From assembly GCA_044221555.1 (NCBI GenBank), contig JBGAOY010000026.1, positions 1 to 57,793 of the forward strand: a stretch of 57,793 nucleotides of DNA, read 5' to 3'. Positions within the stretch are counted from its first letter, which is position 1. The number at the start of each line of letters is the position of its first letter. The DNA comes from JAEUJM01 sp044221555 (GTDB taxonomy: Bacteria; Actinomycetota; Acidimicrobiia; Acidimicrobiales; DATDAH01). The notes under the pieces were generated by a model. It was given only the letters and a program-made list of their open reading frames with translations. It had not been told where the DNA came from and made no database searches. Positions 41,859-49,731 of this stretch are shown here, piece by piece. Position numbers and translations under genes: made by a program.

Positions 41859-43258
41859 CCCCACACGACGGCCCGTCGCACGACCTGGTGCACCGCGCCG
41901 TCGGCGCCCTCGTCGGCGCCGCGACGGGCGACGCCCTGGGCGCGCCCTTCGAGTTCCGGGCAGCCGGCACCTACTCGGCCCGCTTCCCCGCGCCGGTGCT
42001 CGGCGGCATCGGCGAGATGATCGGGGGCGGCGGGTGCGGGTGGGCCCCCGGCGAGTTCACCGACGACACCCAGATGGCCGTGCTGGTGGCCGAGTCGCTG
42101 CTCGCGCGTGCGAGCATCGACGAGAGCGACCTGTGCGCGCGGTTCCGGGCATGGGCCAACTCACCCCTGAAGGACATCGGCGTGATGACGGGGTCGGTGC
42201 TGCGCCGGTCCGGCGACTGCGCCCAGGCCGCGGCCGACCACTTCGCCACCCACCCGCACGGTGCCGCCGGCAACGGCTCGCTGATGCGCACGATCCCGGC
42301 GGCGCTCCACGTCGCCAAGCAGGGCACGGCCGCCACCATGAGCGCGGCTCGACAGATCTCGGCGCTCACCCATGGCGATCCCGCCGCCGGCGAGGGCTGC
42401 GCCATCTACCACGAGCTGGTACGCCTGGCCCTGGCCGGCGACGACCCCATCGCCGGGCTCCCCGACGTCCTGGCCCTCGTGCCCGAGCCCCACCGGGAGC
42501 GCTTCCACCAGATGCTCTCTCCAGGGTGGGCGCCATCCTCGTCGCCGGTGCCGAACGGCACGGTGTGGGGAGCGCTGGCCACCGCGGTGTGGGCGGTCCG
42601 CGGTGCCGGCAGCTTCGAGGAGGCGGTCGTGGCGGCGGTCGAGTGCGGCGACGACGCCGACACCACCGCGGCCATCACCGGTGGGCTGGCCGGCGCGATG
42701 TGGGGTGCGGGCCGCATCCCGGCGCGCTGGTCGACCTACGTGCACGGCACCGTCCTCGACCGCCGGTACCGCCTGGGCGACCTGCAGGACCTGGGCCGGC
42801 GGCTGGTCGGCGCCCGGCCGGTGCCGCTCACCGCCGACGAGCCCGCGCTCGATCCGGTCGAGGTGCGCCCCCGGCTGTGGGCCACCAACCTCAGCGGCGC
42901 CGCCACCACACCTGGCGACCACGCCGTCGTGTCGCTCTGTCGCACCAAGGGCTACTTCGACGACCGACCGGTGCGCCGCGAGGTCTACCTGGTCGACCGG
43001 GGCCACGAGCACAACCCGGCCCTCCGTGAGGCCCTCGACGACACCCTCGCCGCCATCGACGCGCTCTTGGCCGAGGGTCGCGAGGTCGTGGTCCACTGCC
43101 ATGGCGGACGGTCGCGCACCGGGCTGGTGCTGCGGGCCTGGCTGATGCGCACGGAGGGCCACTCGCCCGACGCCGCCCTGGCCGAGGTGCGCCGCCGCTG
43201 GCCCCACACCAGCACCGACAACACCGCGTTCACCGACGTGCTCGCCACCCTCCGCTGA
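41855..43258 (+). CDS. ADP-ribosylglycohydrolase fused to a Cys-based (dual-specificity type) phosphatase
   Basis: A 467-residue fusion. The N-terminal 300 residues are an ADP-ribosylglycohydrolase: GALVGAATGDALGAPFEF, PGEFTDDTQMAVLVAESLL (metal-binding Asp, about 68), HGAAGNGSLMRTIPAALH and CGDDADTTAAITGGLAGAMW. Residues about 345-467 are a phosphatase-like domain with the P-loop VVVHCHGGRSRTGLVLRAW (H-C-x5-R-T, about 411). It could remove ADP-ribose from a macromolecule and then a phosphate from the product or a nucleotide end. The start overlaps the helicase stop by ATGA, so it is the last gene of the DNA-processing operon. Confidence 0.88.
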   Translation: MTPHDGPSHDLVHRAVGALVGAATGDALGAPFEFRAAGTYSARFPAPVLGGIGEMIGGGGCGWAPGEFTDDTQMAVLVAESLLARASIDESDLCARFRAWANSPLKDIGVMTGSVLRRSGDCAQAAADHFATHPHGAAGNGSLMRTIPAALHVAKQGTAATMSAARQISALTHGDPAAGEGCAIYHELVRLALAGDDPIAGLPDVLALVPEPHRERFHQMLSPGWAPSSSPVPNGTVWGALATAVWAVRGAGSFEEAVVAAVECGDDADTTAAITGGLAGAMWGAGRIPARWSTYVHGTVLDRRYRLGDLQDLGRRLVGARPVPLTADEPALDPVEVRPRLWATNLSGAATTPGDHAVVSLCRTKGYFDDRPVRREVYLVDRGHEHNPALREALDDTLAAIDALLAEGREVVVHCHGGRSRTGLVLRAWLMRTEGHSPDAALAEVRRRWPHTSTDNTAFTDVLATLR

Positions 43259-43465
43259 GCCGACCCGGCCGTCCGCGGCGTCCTGTTCCGATGGGCTCGC
43301 GTGCGTGAGGAGTCAGCGGCCCACGATGCGGGAGCCTTCGCCGTAGCGCCACGGAGCGACGTCACACCGCCGTGTCAGCATCGGCCTCGGGTCGCCCGCG
43401 GACCCGGTCCTCGGCGACCCGCCGGGCGATGCGGAACCGGTCGTCGTCGCGCCGCGCGGCGATGG

Positions 43466-44047
43466 TCAGCGGCTGTCGAGCAGGGAGTCGAGCTCGGCGT
43501 CCAGATCACGGCCTCGATCGAAGCCCCGTGCCGCGATCTGCCTCACGGCGACTGCGGCCAGTTCGCGGTCCTCGGCCGTGGCGACGCCGACCAGAGCGCG
43601 CAGGTCGCCCGCATCCTGGGGCCGCGATTCGTCGTCACGCGCCAGCAGCTTCAGCGCGATCAGATGGCCGACGCGGGCCACCGGCACCGTCAGACCCGGC
43701 AGCACCTCGAGGGGATCGGCGGCCTCGACGATCTCGCGCTCGATGCCGGACGACGCGAACAAGAGGTCGACCGCCTCGCCCCCGGACAGGCGGACCCTCG
43801 ACGTGGCCAGGCGCCCCTGGGCCTCGTGCTCGACGTTGGCCACAAGCGTGTGGCCCCGGCCGAGCACCGACCGAACGAACGTCTCGGCCGCTCGGTCGTC
43901 GTCGACCGCCACCGCCAGGTCGACGTCTCGCGTGAAGCGGGGTTCGGTGCGAACCGACACGGCGAAGCCCCCCACGAGAGCGCACCCCAGCCCCTGCTCA
44001 GCCGCAGCCGCCTCGATCTCTCGACACGCGACCGCGAGATCGCTCAT
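43466..44047 (-). CDS. Nucleotidyltransferase, AbiEii/DUF6036-like (putative toxin)
   Basis: A 193-residue nucleotidyltransferase-fold protein. The signature CALVGGFAVSVRTEPRFTRD with DVDLAVAVDDD (residues about 22-50) gives the GG-x-A and D-x-D metal site. The helical part has IALKLLARDDESRPQDAGDL, a form of the K-x2-A-R-D-x2-R-x2-D-x2-D-L block of AbiEii/MenT-like toxins. Toxins of this group add nucleotides to tRNA or other substrates. It starts four bases after the stop of the small gene at 44240-44052. ATG 44047 is chosen because the family begins just before the helix leading to LVGG. Confidence 0.75.
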   Translation of the reverse strand: MSDLAVACREIEAAAAEQGLGCALVGGFAVSVRTEPRFTRDVDLAVAVDDDRAAETFVRSVLGRGHTLVANVEHEAQGRLATSRVRLSGGEAVDLLFASSGIEREIVEAADPLEVLPGLTVPVARVGHLIALKLLARDDESRPQDAGDLRALVGVATAEDRELAAVAVRQIAARGFDRGRDLDAELDSLLDSR

Positions 44048-44051
44048 CGCG

Positions 44052-44240
44052 TCACGGCGCGACGACCGGCCCCGGGGCATCCATGGGCCGATCGAACACC
44101 CACTCGGCGAGGCGCCGATCGATCTCGCTCCCCGACTCCGTGGGGTACCGGCGGCGGAGGTTCTGGCGCATGAGCTCGAGGCCCTCGGCGGACATTCGCA
44201 GCGCAGCCTGGAACCGGCGCGACTCCGGCGTGTCGGTCAC
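44052..44240 (-). CDS. Small partner of the nucleotidyltransferase (possible antitoxin)
   Basis: A 62-residue protein with sequence MTDTPESRRFQAALRMSAEG then LELMRQNLRRRYP. It looks helical and basic-acidic, as in small proteins often encoded upstream of AbiEii-like nucleotidyltransferases. The GTG start has TAGACT six bases upstream on the minus strand, and the four-base gap to the next start implies coupling. I cannot say whether it neutralises the enzyme or is an accessory subunit. Confidence 0.6.
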   Translation of the reverse strand: MTDTPESRRFQAALRMSAEGLELMRQNLRRRYPTESGSEIDRRLAEWVFDRPMDAPGPVVAP

Positions 44241-44246
44241 GCATGC

Positions 44247-44252
44247 AGTCTA
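44247..44252 (-). promoter_or_regulatory. Putative leaderless -10 element (TAGACT) for the AbiEii-like pair
   Basis: On the minus strand TAGACT is followed by six bases and GTG 44240. Confidence 0.5.
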
Positions 44253-44469
44253 CGAGGGGTGGCCGGTGCCGTCGCGGACAGGAACGAGCGGGAGGACCTG
44301 GTCGGTCCCCATCCCGGCCGGCGACGTCCACAGGGTCATCCACAGTTGTTGAAAAGCATGGAAAGGCAGTGAGTGGAGCCGGAGGCGGCGCAGGGGCACC
44401 GAACGTCACGGACACGTCGGCTCGACCGCCGGCAGACCCGGTGCGCGAAGCTGGTGGCGAGGAGGCACC

Positions 44470-45411
44470 ATGGCCTGGACCGAGACCGACATCCCCGACC
44501 TGACCGGCACGGTGGCCGTGGTCACCGGCGCCAACGGCGGGCTGGGCCTGGCCACCGCCCTGGCGCTGGCCGGTGCGGGAGCCGACGTGGTGATGGCGGC
44601 GCGCGACCAGGACAAGGCCGCGACCGCCGAAGGGATCATCCTCGGGCACCATCCTGATGCGTCCCTCGAGGTCGTGGCCCTCGACCTCGGCGACCTCGCC
44701 TCCGTGCGCGCCGCCGCCGACACGATCCTGGCCGAGCGCCCGACCGTCGACATCCTGGTCAACAACGCCGGCCTTATGGCGATGCCCGAACGCCGAACCG
44801 CCGACGGCTTCGAGATGCAGTTCGGCGTGAACCACCTGGGCCACTTCGCCTTCACCGCCCACCTGCTGCCGTCGCTGCTGCGGGCCGACGCGGCGCGGGT
44901 GGTCACGGTCACCAGCACCGCCCACCACATCGGCCGCCCGGTCAACCCCGACAACCCGCACTTGCACGGCCGGTACAAGCCGTGGCGCTCCTACGGCCAG
45001 GCCAAGCTGGCCAACTTCCACTTCGGGCTCGGCCTGCAGCGGCGCTTCGAGGACGCCGGCGTGCGGGCCGCGAGCCTGATCGCCCACCCGGGCCTGTCCA
45101 ACACCGACCTGCAGGCCACCACCGTGGCCGAGGGGGGCGGGGGCTGGTCGGCGCCGTTCTTCCACTCGATGGCGGCGGCCACCGGCATGTCGCCCCAGCA
45201 CGGCGCCCGCCCCCAACTACGGGCGGCCACCGACCCCCGTGCCACGGGCGGCGAGTTCTACGGCCCGCTGTTCATGAACAACGGGCCCGCCGTCCGCCGT
45301 CCGATCGTCCGTCGCATCGGGCTGCAGAAGGCCATCGACACGCTGTGGCAGGTGTCCGAACGCGAGACCGGCGTCCGCCTCGACGTCGCGGCGGCCAAGG
45401 CGGCGCTCTGA
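44470..45411 (+). CDS. Short-chain dehydrogenase/reductase
   Basis: A 313-residue NAD(P)-dependent oxidoreductase of the classical/retinol-dehydrogenase-like SDR group. The cofactor motif is VVTGANGGLGLATALALAG, the structural motif is ILVNNAGLMAMP, and the catalytic parts are VVTVTSTAHHIG (Ser) and SYGQAKLANFHF (Tyr-x3-Lys). A GAGGAGG ribosome site precedes the ATG. The substrate is unknown; long-chain aldehyde/alcohol or xenobiotic reduction is typical for the group. It stands alone between divergent and unrelated genes. Confidence 0.92.
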   Translation: MAWTETDIPDLTGTVAVVTGANGGLGLATALALAGAGADVVMAARDQDKAATAEGIILGHHPDASLEVVALDLGDLASVRAAADTILAERPTVDILVNNAGLMAMPERRTADGFEMQFGVNHLGHFAFTAHLLPSLLRADAARVVTVTSTAHHIGRPVNPDNPHLHGRYKPWRSYGQAKLANFHFGLGLQRRFEDAGVRAASLIAHPGLSNTDLQATTVAEGGGGWSAPFFHSMAAATGMSPQHGARPQLRAATDPRATGGEFYGPLFMNNGPAVRRPIVRRIGLQKAIDTLWQVSERETGVRLDVAAAKAAL

Positions 45412-45690
45412 GCGCCTTCGGCCACCGTCGGGAAGCGCCGGCGACCGACCGCATCCTCGACGACATCGCGCAGGGTCCTCCCGCGCTCGGTCGTCGGGTG
45501 CGCGAGATCCGGCACGGCGCCGCCGCCGCTCCCGACAGCCGCCGATCAACTCCGATCAGCTCGCTCACCGCCGGCCTCCTGCTCGGAGCCCGAGAAATCG
45601 CTGGACAGTCGCGCCGATCGGCGCGACGTTGTCCGGCTGCCCGACACCCGATGACCGAGGAGGCCCTCATGCACAGGAGATAGGAAGCCG

Positions 45691-46506
45691 GTGACGACGT
45701 GGGCCGATCGACGGCCCCCACCGGCCCTCTCGGAGGGCCTCGTGCGCAATCACGACGACAAGCCTCGGGACATGGCCCGGTCGGTGCTGCCCAGCACCCA
45801 CCGCCGCCGTGCCCGGGCCGACCGGGCTGCTGTGCGCAGCCGTGAACGGGCCCGGTTGCGGGCCGAACTGCACGCCGTGGCCGGCTTCGCCGACCCCGAC
45901 GACTACGAGGGCGACCTCACCTGGGTGGCCCGCCGCGACCTCGCCGAGTTGGTCGCCGACCGCCGCGGGGGCGACAAGGTGGGCCCGCTGATGCGCTGGG
46001 CGGCCCGGACCGTCGAGGCCGATCCGGCGCTCGCCGCCGCACCGCTACGTCAGCGCCTCGACCACTTCCGCCCCCTCCTGCCGCCCGGCATCGTCGGCCG
46101 CCACGCCCTGTTCCACCTGGCCTGGGCCCTCGACGACGAGCCCTACTGGTGGCCGACCGGACGGACCCGGCCGGCGCCGACCGGCCCGTCGCTGCGCGAC
46201 GAGGTCGCCGCGATCGTCGCCGCCGGTGGCCACGGCGAGCTCAACCGCCGCATCCGTCACACCTGTGCAGGCGTGGTCATCCAGCGCATCACCCTGCCCC
46301 GCGAGTACCTCATCGACGACGACCACCCCGCGCCGGGGCTCCCCCTCCCCCGCCGCACCGTGGAACACCGCCGGCGCATCTACCCGCGCTACCTCGCCGG
46401 CGCCCACGACATCGATGCGTTCGTGGCCGACACCGGCCGCAACGGCGCCGCCGGCGGCATCGCCGCCGCCCTCTACCGCGAGCTCGTCCGCCCCGAGCGG
46501 CGCTGA
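45691..46506 (+). CDS. Unknown protein, Arg/Asp-rich
   Basis: A 271-residue protein with no recognised family. It has a basic segment (HRRRARADRAAVRSRERARL), a region with YEGDLTWVARRDLAELVADR, and a conserved-looking central block (LPPGIVGRHALFHLAWALDD). The C-terminal part has GAHDIDAFVADTGRNGAAGG. It is predicted soluble, with no signal or membrane helix. The start is GTG 45691, with GGAGATAGGAAG just upstream. The codon pattern (G/C third positions) is that of real genes in the window. Confidence 0.6.
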   Translation: MTTWADRRPPPALSEGLVRNHDDKPRDMARSVLPSTHRRRARADRAAVRSRERARLRAELHAVAGFADPDDYEGDLTWVARRDLAELVADRRGGDKVGPLMRWAARTVEADPALAAAPLRQRLDHFRPLLPPGIVGRHALFHLAWALDDEPYWWPTGRTRPAPTGPSLRDEVAAIVAAGGHGELNRRIRHTCAGVVIQRITLPREYLIDDDHPAPGLPLPRRTVEHRRRIYPRYLAGAHDIDAFVADTGRNGAAGGIAAALYRELVRPERR

Positions 46507-46559
46507 CCGAGGGGCAGCCGCACGGCCCGACAACCGCGTTCGTCGTCGAGACGACTCCC

Positions 46560-46760
46560 TCAGTCGAACTGCCAGGGGTCGATCAGTTCGATGCCCGTGT
46601 GCTCGAAGTCGTGGAGGTTCCGGGTGGCCAGCGACGCCCCCGTTGTCTGGCAGATGGCGGCGATCTGCGCGTCGAAGCCGCCGATCGGGCGACCGTGGCG
46701 ATCGCGAGCGTCGACGATGGTTGCGTAGGCCACCGCCGCCGCCTCGTCGAAGGCGAGCAC
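46560..46760 (-). pseudogene. C-terminal remnant of a PIN-domain (VapC-type) toxin
   Basis: The 66-codon frame matches the second half of VapC ribonucleases: FDEAAAVAYATIVDARDRHG, then PIGGFDAQIAAICQTTGASL with the conserved Asp, then ATRNLHDFEHTGIELIDPWQ. The first half, with the N-terminal D-x-N/S motif and second acidic residue, is missing; upstream in-frame sequence is not PIN-like. No antitoxin gene is visible. It is thus a truncated, probably inactive relic. Confidence 0.7.
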
Positions 46761-46852
46761 CTGGTGCCCGCGCCGGGCTCGATCGCTCGGGGGGCTCGGG
46801 GTCGATCCGGCGCGCCATTCGCCGCGAACCGTTGCATGTCAGACCTCCGGCG

Positions 46853-46858
46853 TAGGTT
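46853..46858 (+). promoter_or_regulatory. Putative -10 element (TAGGTT) for the RecQ-PRTase gene
   Basis: TAGGTT lies 43 bases before ATG 46902, implying a leader of about 35 nt. It falls in the zone where the PIN remnant ends. Confidence 0.4.
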
Positions 46859-46901
46859 GCCACCACGACCGTTGCCCGCCGCCGATGACCGGGACCCGCC
46901 C

Positions 46902-49007
46902 ATGAGCCTCACCGACCAACCCACCACCAGCGCCACCGCCGCCCAGGCGCTCGACCTGCTGCGCCGGCTGGCCGGCCCCGACGCGCAGTTCCACCCGGGC
47001 CAGCTCGAGGCCATCGAGGCGCTCGTCGACCACCGCCGGCGGGTGCTCGTCGTCCAGCGCACCGGCTGGGGCAAGAGCGCCGTCTACTTCCTCGCCACCC
47101 GCCTGCTGCGTGATCAGGGCGGCGGCCCCACCCTGCTGGTCTCGCCCCTGCTGGCCCTCATGCGCAACCAGGTGCACGCCGCCGAGCGCATCGGGCTGAA
47201 GGCGGCGTCGCTCAACTCGTCCAACACCGACGACTGGGACGTCATAGAGGAGTCGATCCTGGCCGACGGCGTCGACGTGCTGCTCATCTCGCCGGAGCGG
47301 CTGAACAACGAGCGCTTCCGCACGCGGGTCCTGCCCCACCTGGTGGGTGCCGTCGGCCTGCTGGTGATCGACGAGGTGCACTGCATCAGCGACTGGGGCC
47401 ACGACTTCCGGCCCGACTACCGCCGGCTGGCCCGGGTGCTCGACCGCCTTCCCCGCAACGTGCCGGTCCTCGGGTGCACGGCCACGGCCAACGACCGGGT
47501 GGTGCACGACGTGGAGGAGCAGCTGGGCGAGGGTGCGGTCGAGATCCGTGGCCGGCTCGACCGCGACAGCCTCGAGCTCGAGGTGATCGATCTGCCCTCG
47601 CAGGCCGAGCGCATGGCCTGGCTGGCCACCGAGATCCCCACGCTGGCGGGCACCGGCATCGTCTACTGCCTCACCATCGCCGACGCGCAGCGGGTGGCCG
47701 CCTGGTTGCGCAGTCGGGGCGTCAACGTGCTGGCCTACACCGGCGCCACCGAGCCCGGCGAGCGGCTGGTGGCCGAGGATGCCCTGCTGAACAACGAGGT
47801 CAAGGCCCTGGTGGCCACCTCGGCGCTGGGCATGGGCTACGACAAGCCCGACCTCGGCTTCGTGGTCCACTACCAGGGTCCGGGTTCGCCGATCGCCTAC
47901 TACCAGCAGGTCGGCCGGGCGGGTCGGTCGCTCGACACCGCCCGGGTGGTGCTGCTGCGGGGCCACGAGGACGCCGACATCCAGGACTACTTCATCCGCA
48001 CCGCCTTCCCCCCACGCGACAAGGCCGAGCAGGTGATCGCGCTGCTCGAGGCCGCGGGCGGGCCGGTGAAGATCACCGAGATCGAGGCCGAGGTGAACGT
48101 CCGCCGGTCGCGGCTCGAAGGGATGTTGAAGATCCTCGACGCAGAGGGGGCGGTCGAGCGGGTGGGCTCGGCCTGGCAGCGCACCCTCCAACCGTGGGCC
48201 TACGACGAGGAGCGGGTCGAGCGGGTCACCGCCGCCCGGCGGGCCGAGCAGGAGGCGATGGTGCGCTACGGCAACGACGGCACCTGCCTCATGCGCTTCC
48301 TGCGTCGCCAGCTCGACGACCACGTCGACGCCGACTGCGGCCGGTGCTCGGTCTGTCGGGCCGCGGCCGGCTCGCCACCGGCGCCGCTCGAGCTCGACGT
48401 CGACCTGGTCGAGGCCGCCCGCACCTTCCTGCGCTCCTCGCCCCTCGTCATCGAGCCCCGCCGACAGTGGCCCCGCGACCTCGACGGCGTGTCGGGCAAC
48501 ATCCCCGCCGACCAGCGCCTGGCGGACGGTCGGGCCCTCAGCCTGTACGGCGACGCCGGATGGGGAGCGCTGGTGCGAGAGGCCCGGCTCGAGGGCAGGG
48601 CCTACGACGATCGCCTGGTCGACGGTGCCGTCGAGCTGGTGCGGCGCACCTGGCGACCCGACCCGCCCCCCGAATGGGTCACCTGCCTGCCCGGATCACC
48701 CGCCGGTGGGGGCCTGCTGGCCGATTTCGCCGACCGCCTCGCCGCCCGGCTCGACCTGCCCCACCTCACGGTCATCGAGCAGGTCCGTCCCATCGCCGAC
48801 CAGCGCACCATGGCCAACAGCGCCCAGCAGGTGCGCAACGTGCTCGGCGCGTACGCCGTCACCGCCGACGTGCCCTCCGGCCCCGTGCTGCTGGTCGACG
48901 AGTTGGTCGACTCGCGCTGGACCCTCACCGTCGTCGGCGCCTCCCTCCGCCAGGCCGGATCGGGCCCGGTGCTCCCTCTGGTCCTGGCCAAGGCCAGCGG
49001 CGACTGA
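46902..49007 (+). CDS. RecQ-family DNA helicase with C-terminal phosphoribosyltransferase-like domain
   Basis: A 701-residue SF2 helicase. Motifs: QRTGWGKSAVYFLATRLL (Walker A, about 50), LVSPLLALMRNQVHAA, VIDEVHCISDWGHDFRPDYR (about 156; DEVH instead of DEAH), LGCTATANDRVVHDV and YYQQVGRAGRSLD (motif VI). A zinc-binding set of Cys follows (TCLMRFL, then DADCGRCSVC). The last about 100 residues are PRTase-like, with VLLVDELVDSRWTLTVVGAS (about 662) matching the PRPP-binding loop of ComF/orotate-type enzymes. No HRDC is seen. The start is ATG 46902; the frame is open further upstream but overlaps unrelated sequence. Confidence 0.87.
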   Translation: MSLTDQPTTSATAAQALDLLRRLAGPDAQFHPGQLEAIEALVDHRRRVLVVQRTGWGKSAVYFLATRLLRDQGGGPTLLVSPLLALMRNQVHAAERIGLKAASLNSSNTDDWDVIEESILADGVDVLLISPERLNNERFRTRVLPHLVGAVGLLVIDEVHCISDWGHDFRPDYRRLARVLDRLPRNVPVLGCTATANDRVVHDVEEQLGEGAVEIRGRLDRDSLELEVIDLPSQAERMAWLATEIPTLAGTGIVYCLTIADAQRVAAWLRSRGVNVLAYTGATEPGERLVAEDALLNNEVKALVATSALGMGYDKPDLGFVVHYQGPGSPIAYYQQVGRAGRSLDTARVVLLRGHEDADIQDYFIRTAFPPRDKAEQVIALLEAAGGPVKITEIEAEVNVRRSRLEGMLKILDAEGAVERVGSAWQRTLQPWAYDEERVERVTAARRAEQEAMVRYGNDGTCLMRFLRRQLDDHVDADCGRCSVCRAAAGSPPAPLELDVDLVEAARTFLRSSPLVIEPRRQWPRDLDGVSGNIPADQRLADGRALSLYGDAGWGALVREARLEGRAYDDRLVDGAVELVRRTWRPDPPPEWVTCLPGSPAGGGLLADFADRLAARLDLPHLTVIEQVRPIADQRTMANSAQQVRNVLGAYAVTADVPSGPVLLVDELVDSRWTLTVVGASLRQAGSGPVLPLVLAKASGD

Positions 49008-49731
49008 TGGGTCCACCGCTCGTGCCCCCACCTAGAGCTGGCGTCCGATTCGGTCCTCCCCCCGGCGTTCGCGGGATGGTCGCCAACGGCGCGAGCGGCC
49101 GGGCCGCGACGGGGATCTCGGTCTCGTGCTGTGATGGGCACCGGGTGGGGGGCATGGACGGCCAGGCCGTTCCGACCCGTGTCGAAGGACGGTGGGGCGG
49201 CACGGCGAACCCAGGCGCCGACCGAAGGTCGTCCCCCAACACCAGACGACGTGCAGCACGTTGGTGGCCGTCGCCGATCCAGTCGACCCGTAGAGCTATT
49301 GAACCTGTCCGGTGGGGCGATGCGATCCGTGCGGACGAGCGAGCGGCGAGGCCGAGGCCGAGCGCCCGTGCCCCCCGGGCGACTCCGAGTGCCGAGCCAC
49401 CACCCTCCGTGTTCGAATCGACGGTGATCCCCCCACTCGAGGCGATAGCCCCCGGATTCCGGGGGCTATCGCCTCCGGTTCGGCGCCGACGTGCCCCGGG
49501 GGCACGGAGCGTGAGGTCCGCGTCGCCACCAGCCCCTCCTCCGCGCTCGTCCGCCCGCCACGTGCCGCCCGCGCTTCAGAGCAGGGGCTCGGGCCACCAC
49601 GGCACCCGGTCCGATGCGGCCACCGCGAGCCCGCCGGGCCCCGCCTGCCGTCAAGCGACAGCCGGCCGGCCTCGGCGGTCGGTCGGTTCGTGGCAGTGGC
49701 CACGATGCACGGCGACCGCCGCCCGATAGGC
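49008..49731. other. 724-bp region without a supported gene
   Basis: Several frames are open but none has protein-like conservation. The region holds the 17-bp hairpin at 49439-49475 and, at 49038-49054, a lone copy (16 of 17 bases) of one arm of the hairpin at 19308. Confidence 0.5.
49439..49475. terminator. Long perfect hairpin
   Basis: Perfect 17-bp inverted repeat (GAGGCGATAGCCCCCGG / CCGGGGGCTATCGCCTC) with a three-base loop (ATT). It is 430 bp after the RecQ stop and 260 bp before the DprA-like start. No T-tract follows, so its role as terminator or as a processed RNA element is open. Confidence 0.5.

Noticed and set aside
43259..43465. Open minus-strand stretch encoding an Arg/Asp-rich tail (DDDRFRIARRVAEDRVRGRP)
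   Set aside because: It has no start codon of its own and no family likeness. It may be a fragment but cannot be supported.
44328..44355. DnaA-box-like words (GTCCACAGG, ATCCACAG) suggesting an origin
   Set aside because: There are only two imperfect matches, no AT-rich unwinding stretch, and no dnaA/dnaN/gyrB genes nearby.
46149..46901. N-terminal extension of the RecQ frame
   Set aside because: It overlaps the unknown gene at 45691-46506 and the PIN remnant, and has shadow-type composition.
49405..49430. tRNA-like T-loop sequence (GTTCGAATC)
   Set aside because: The flanking stem does not pair well, and no acceptor, D or anticodon stem can be built around it.
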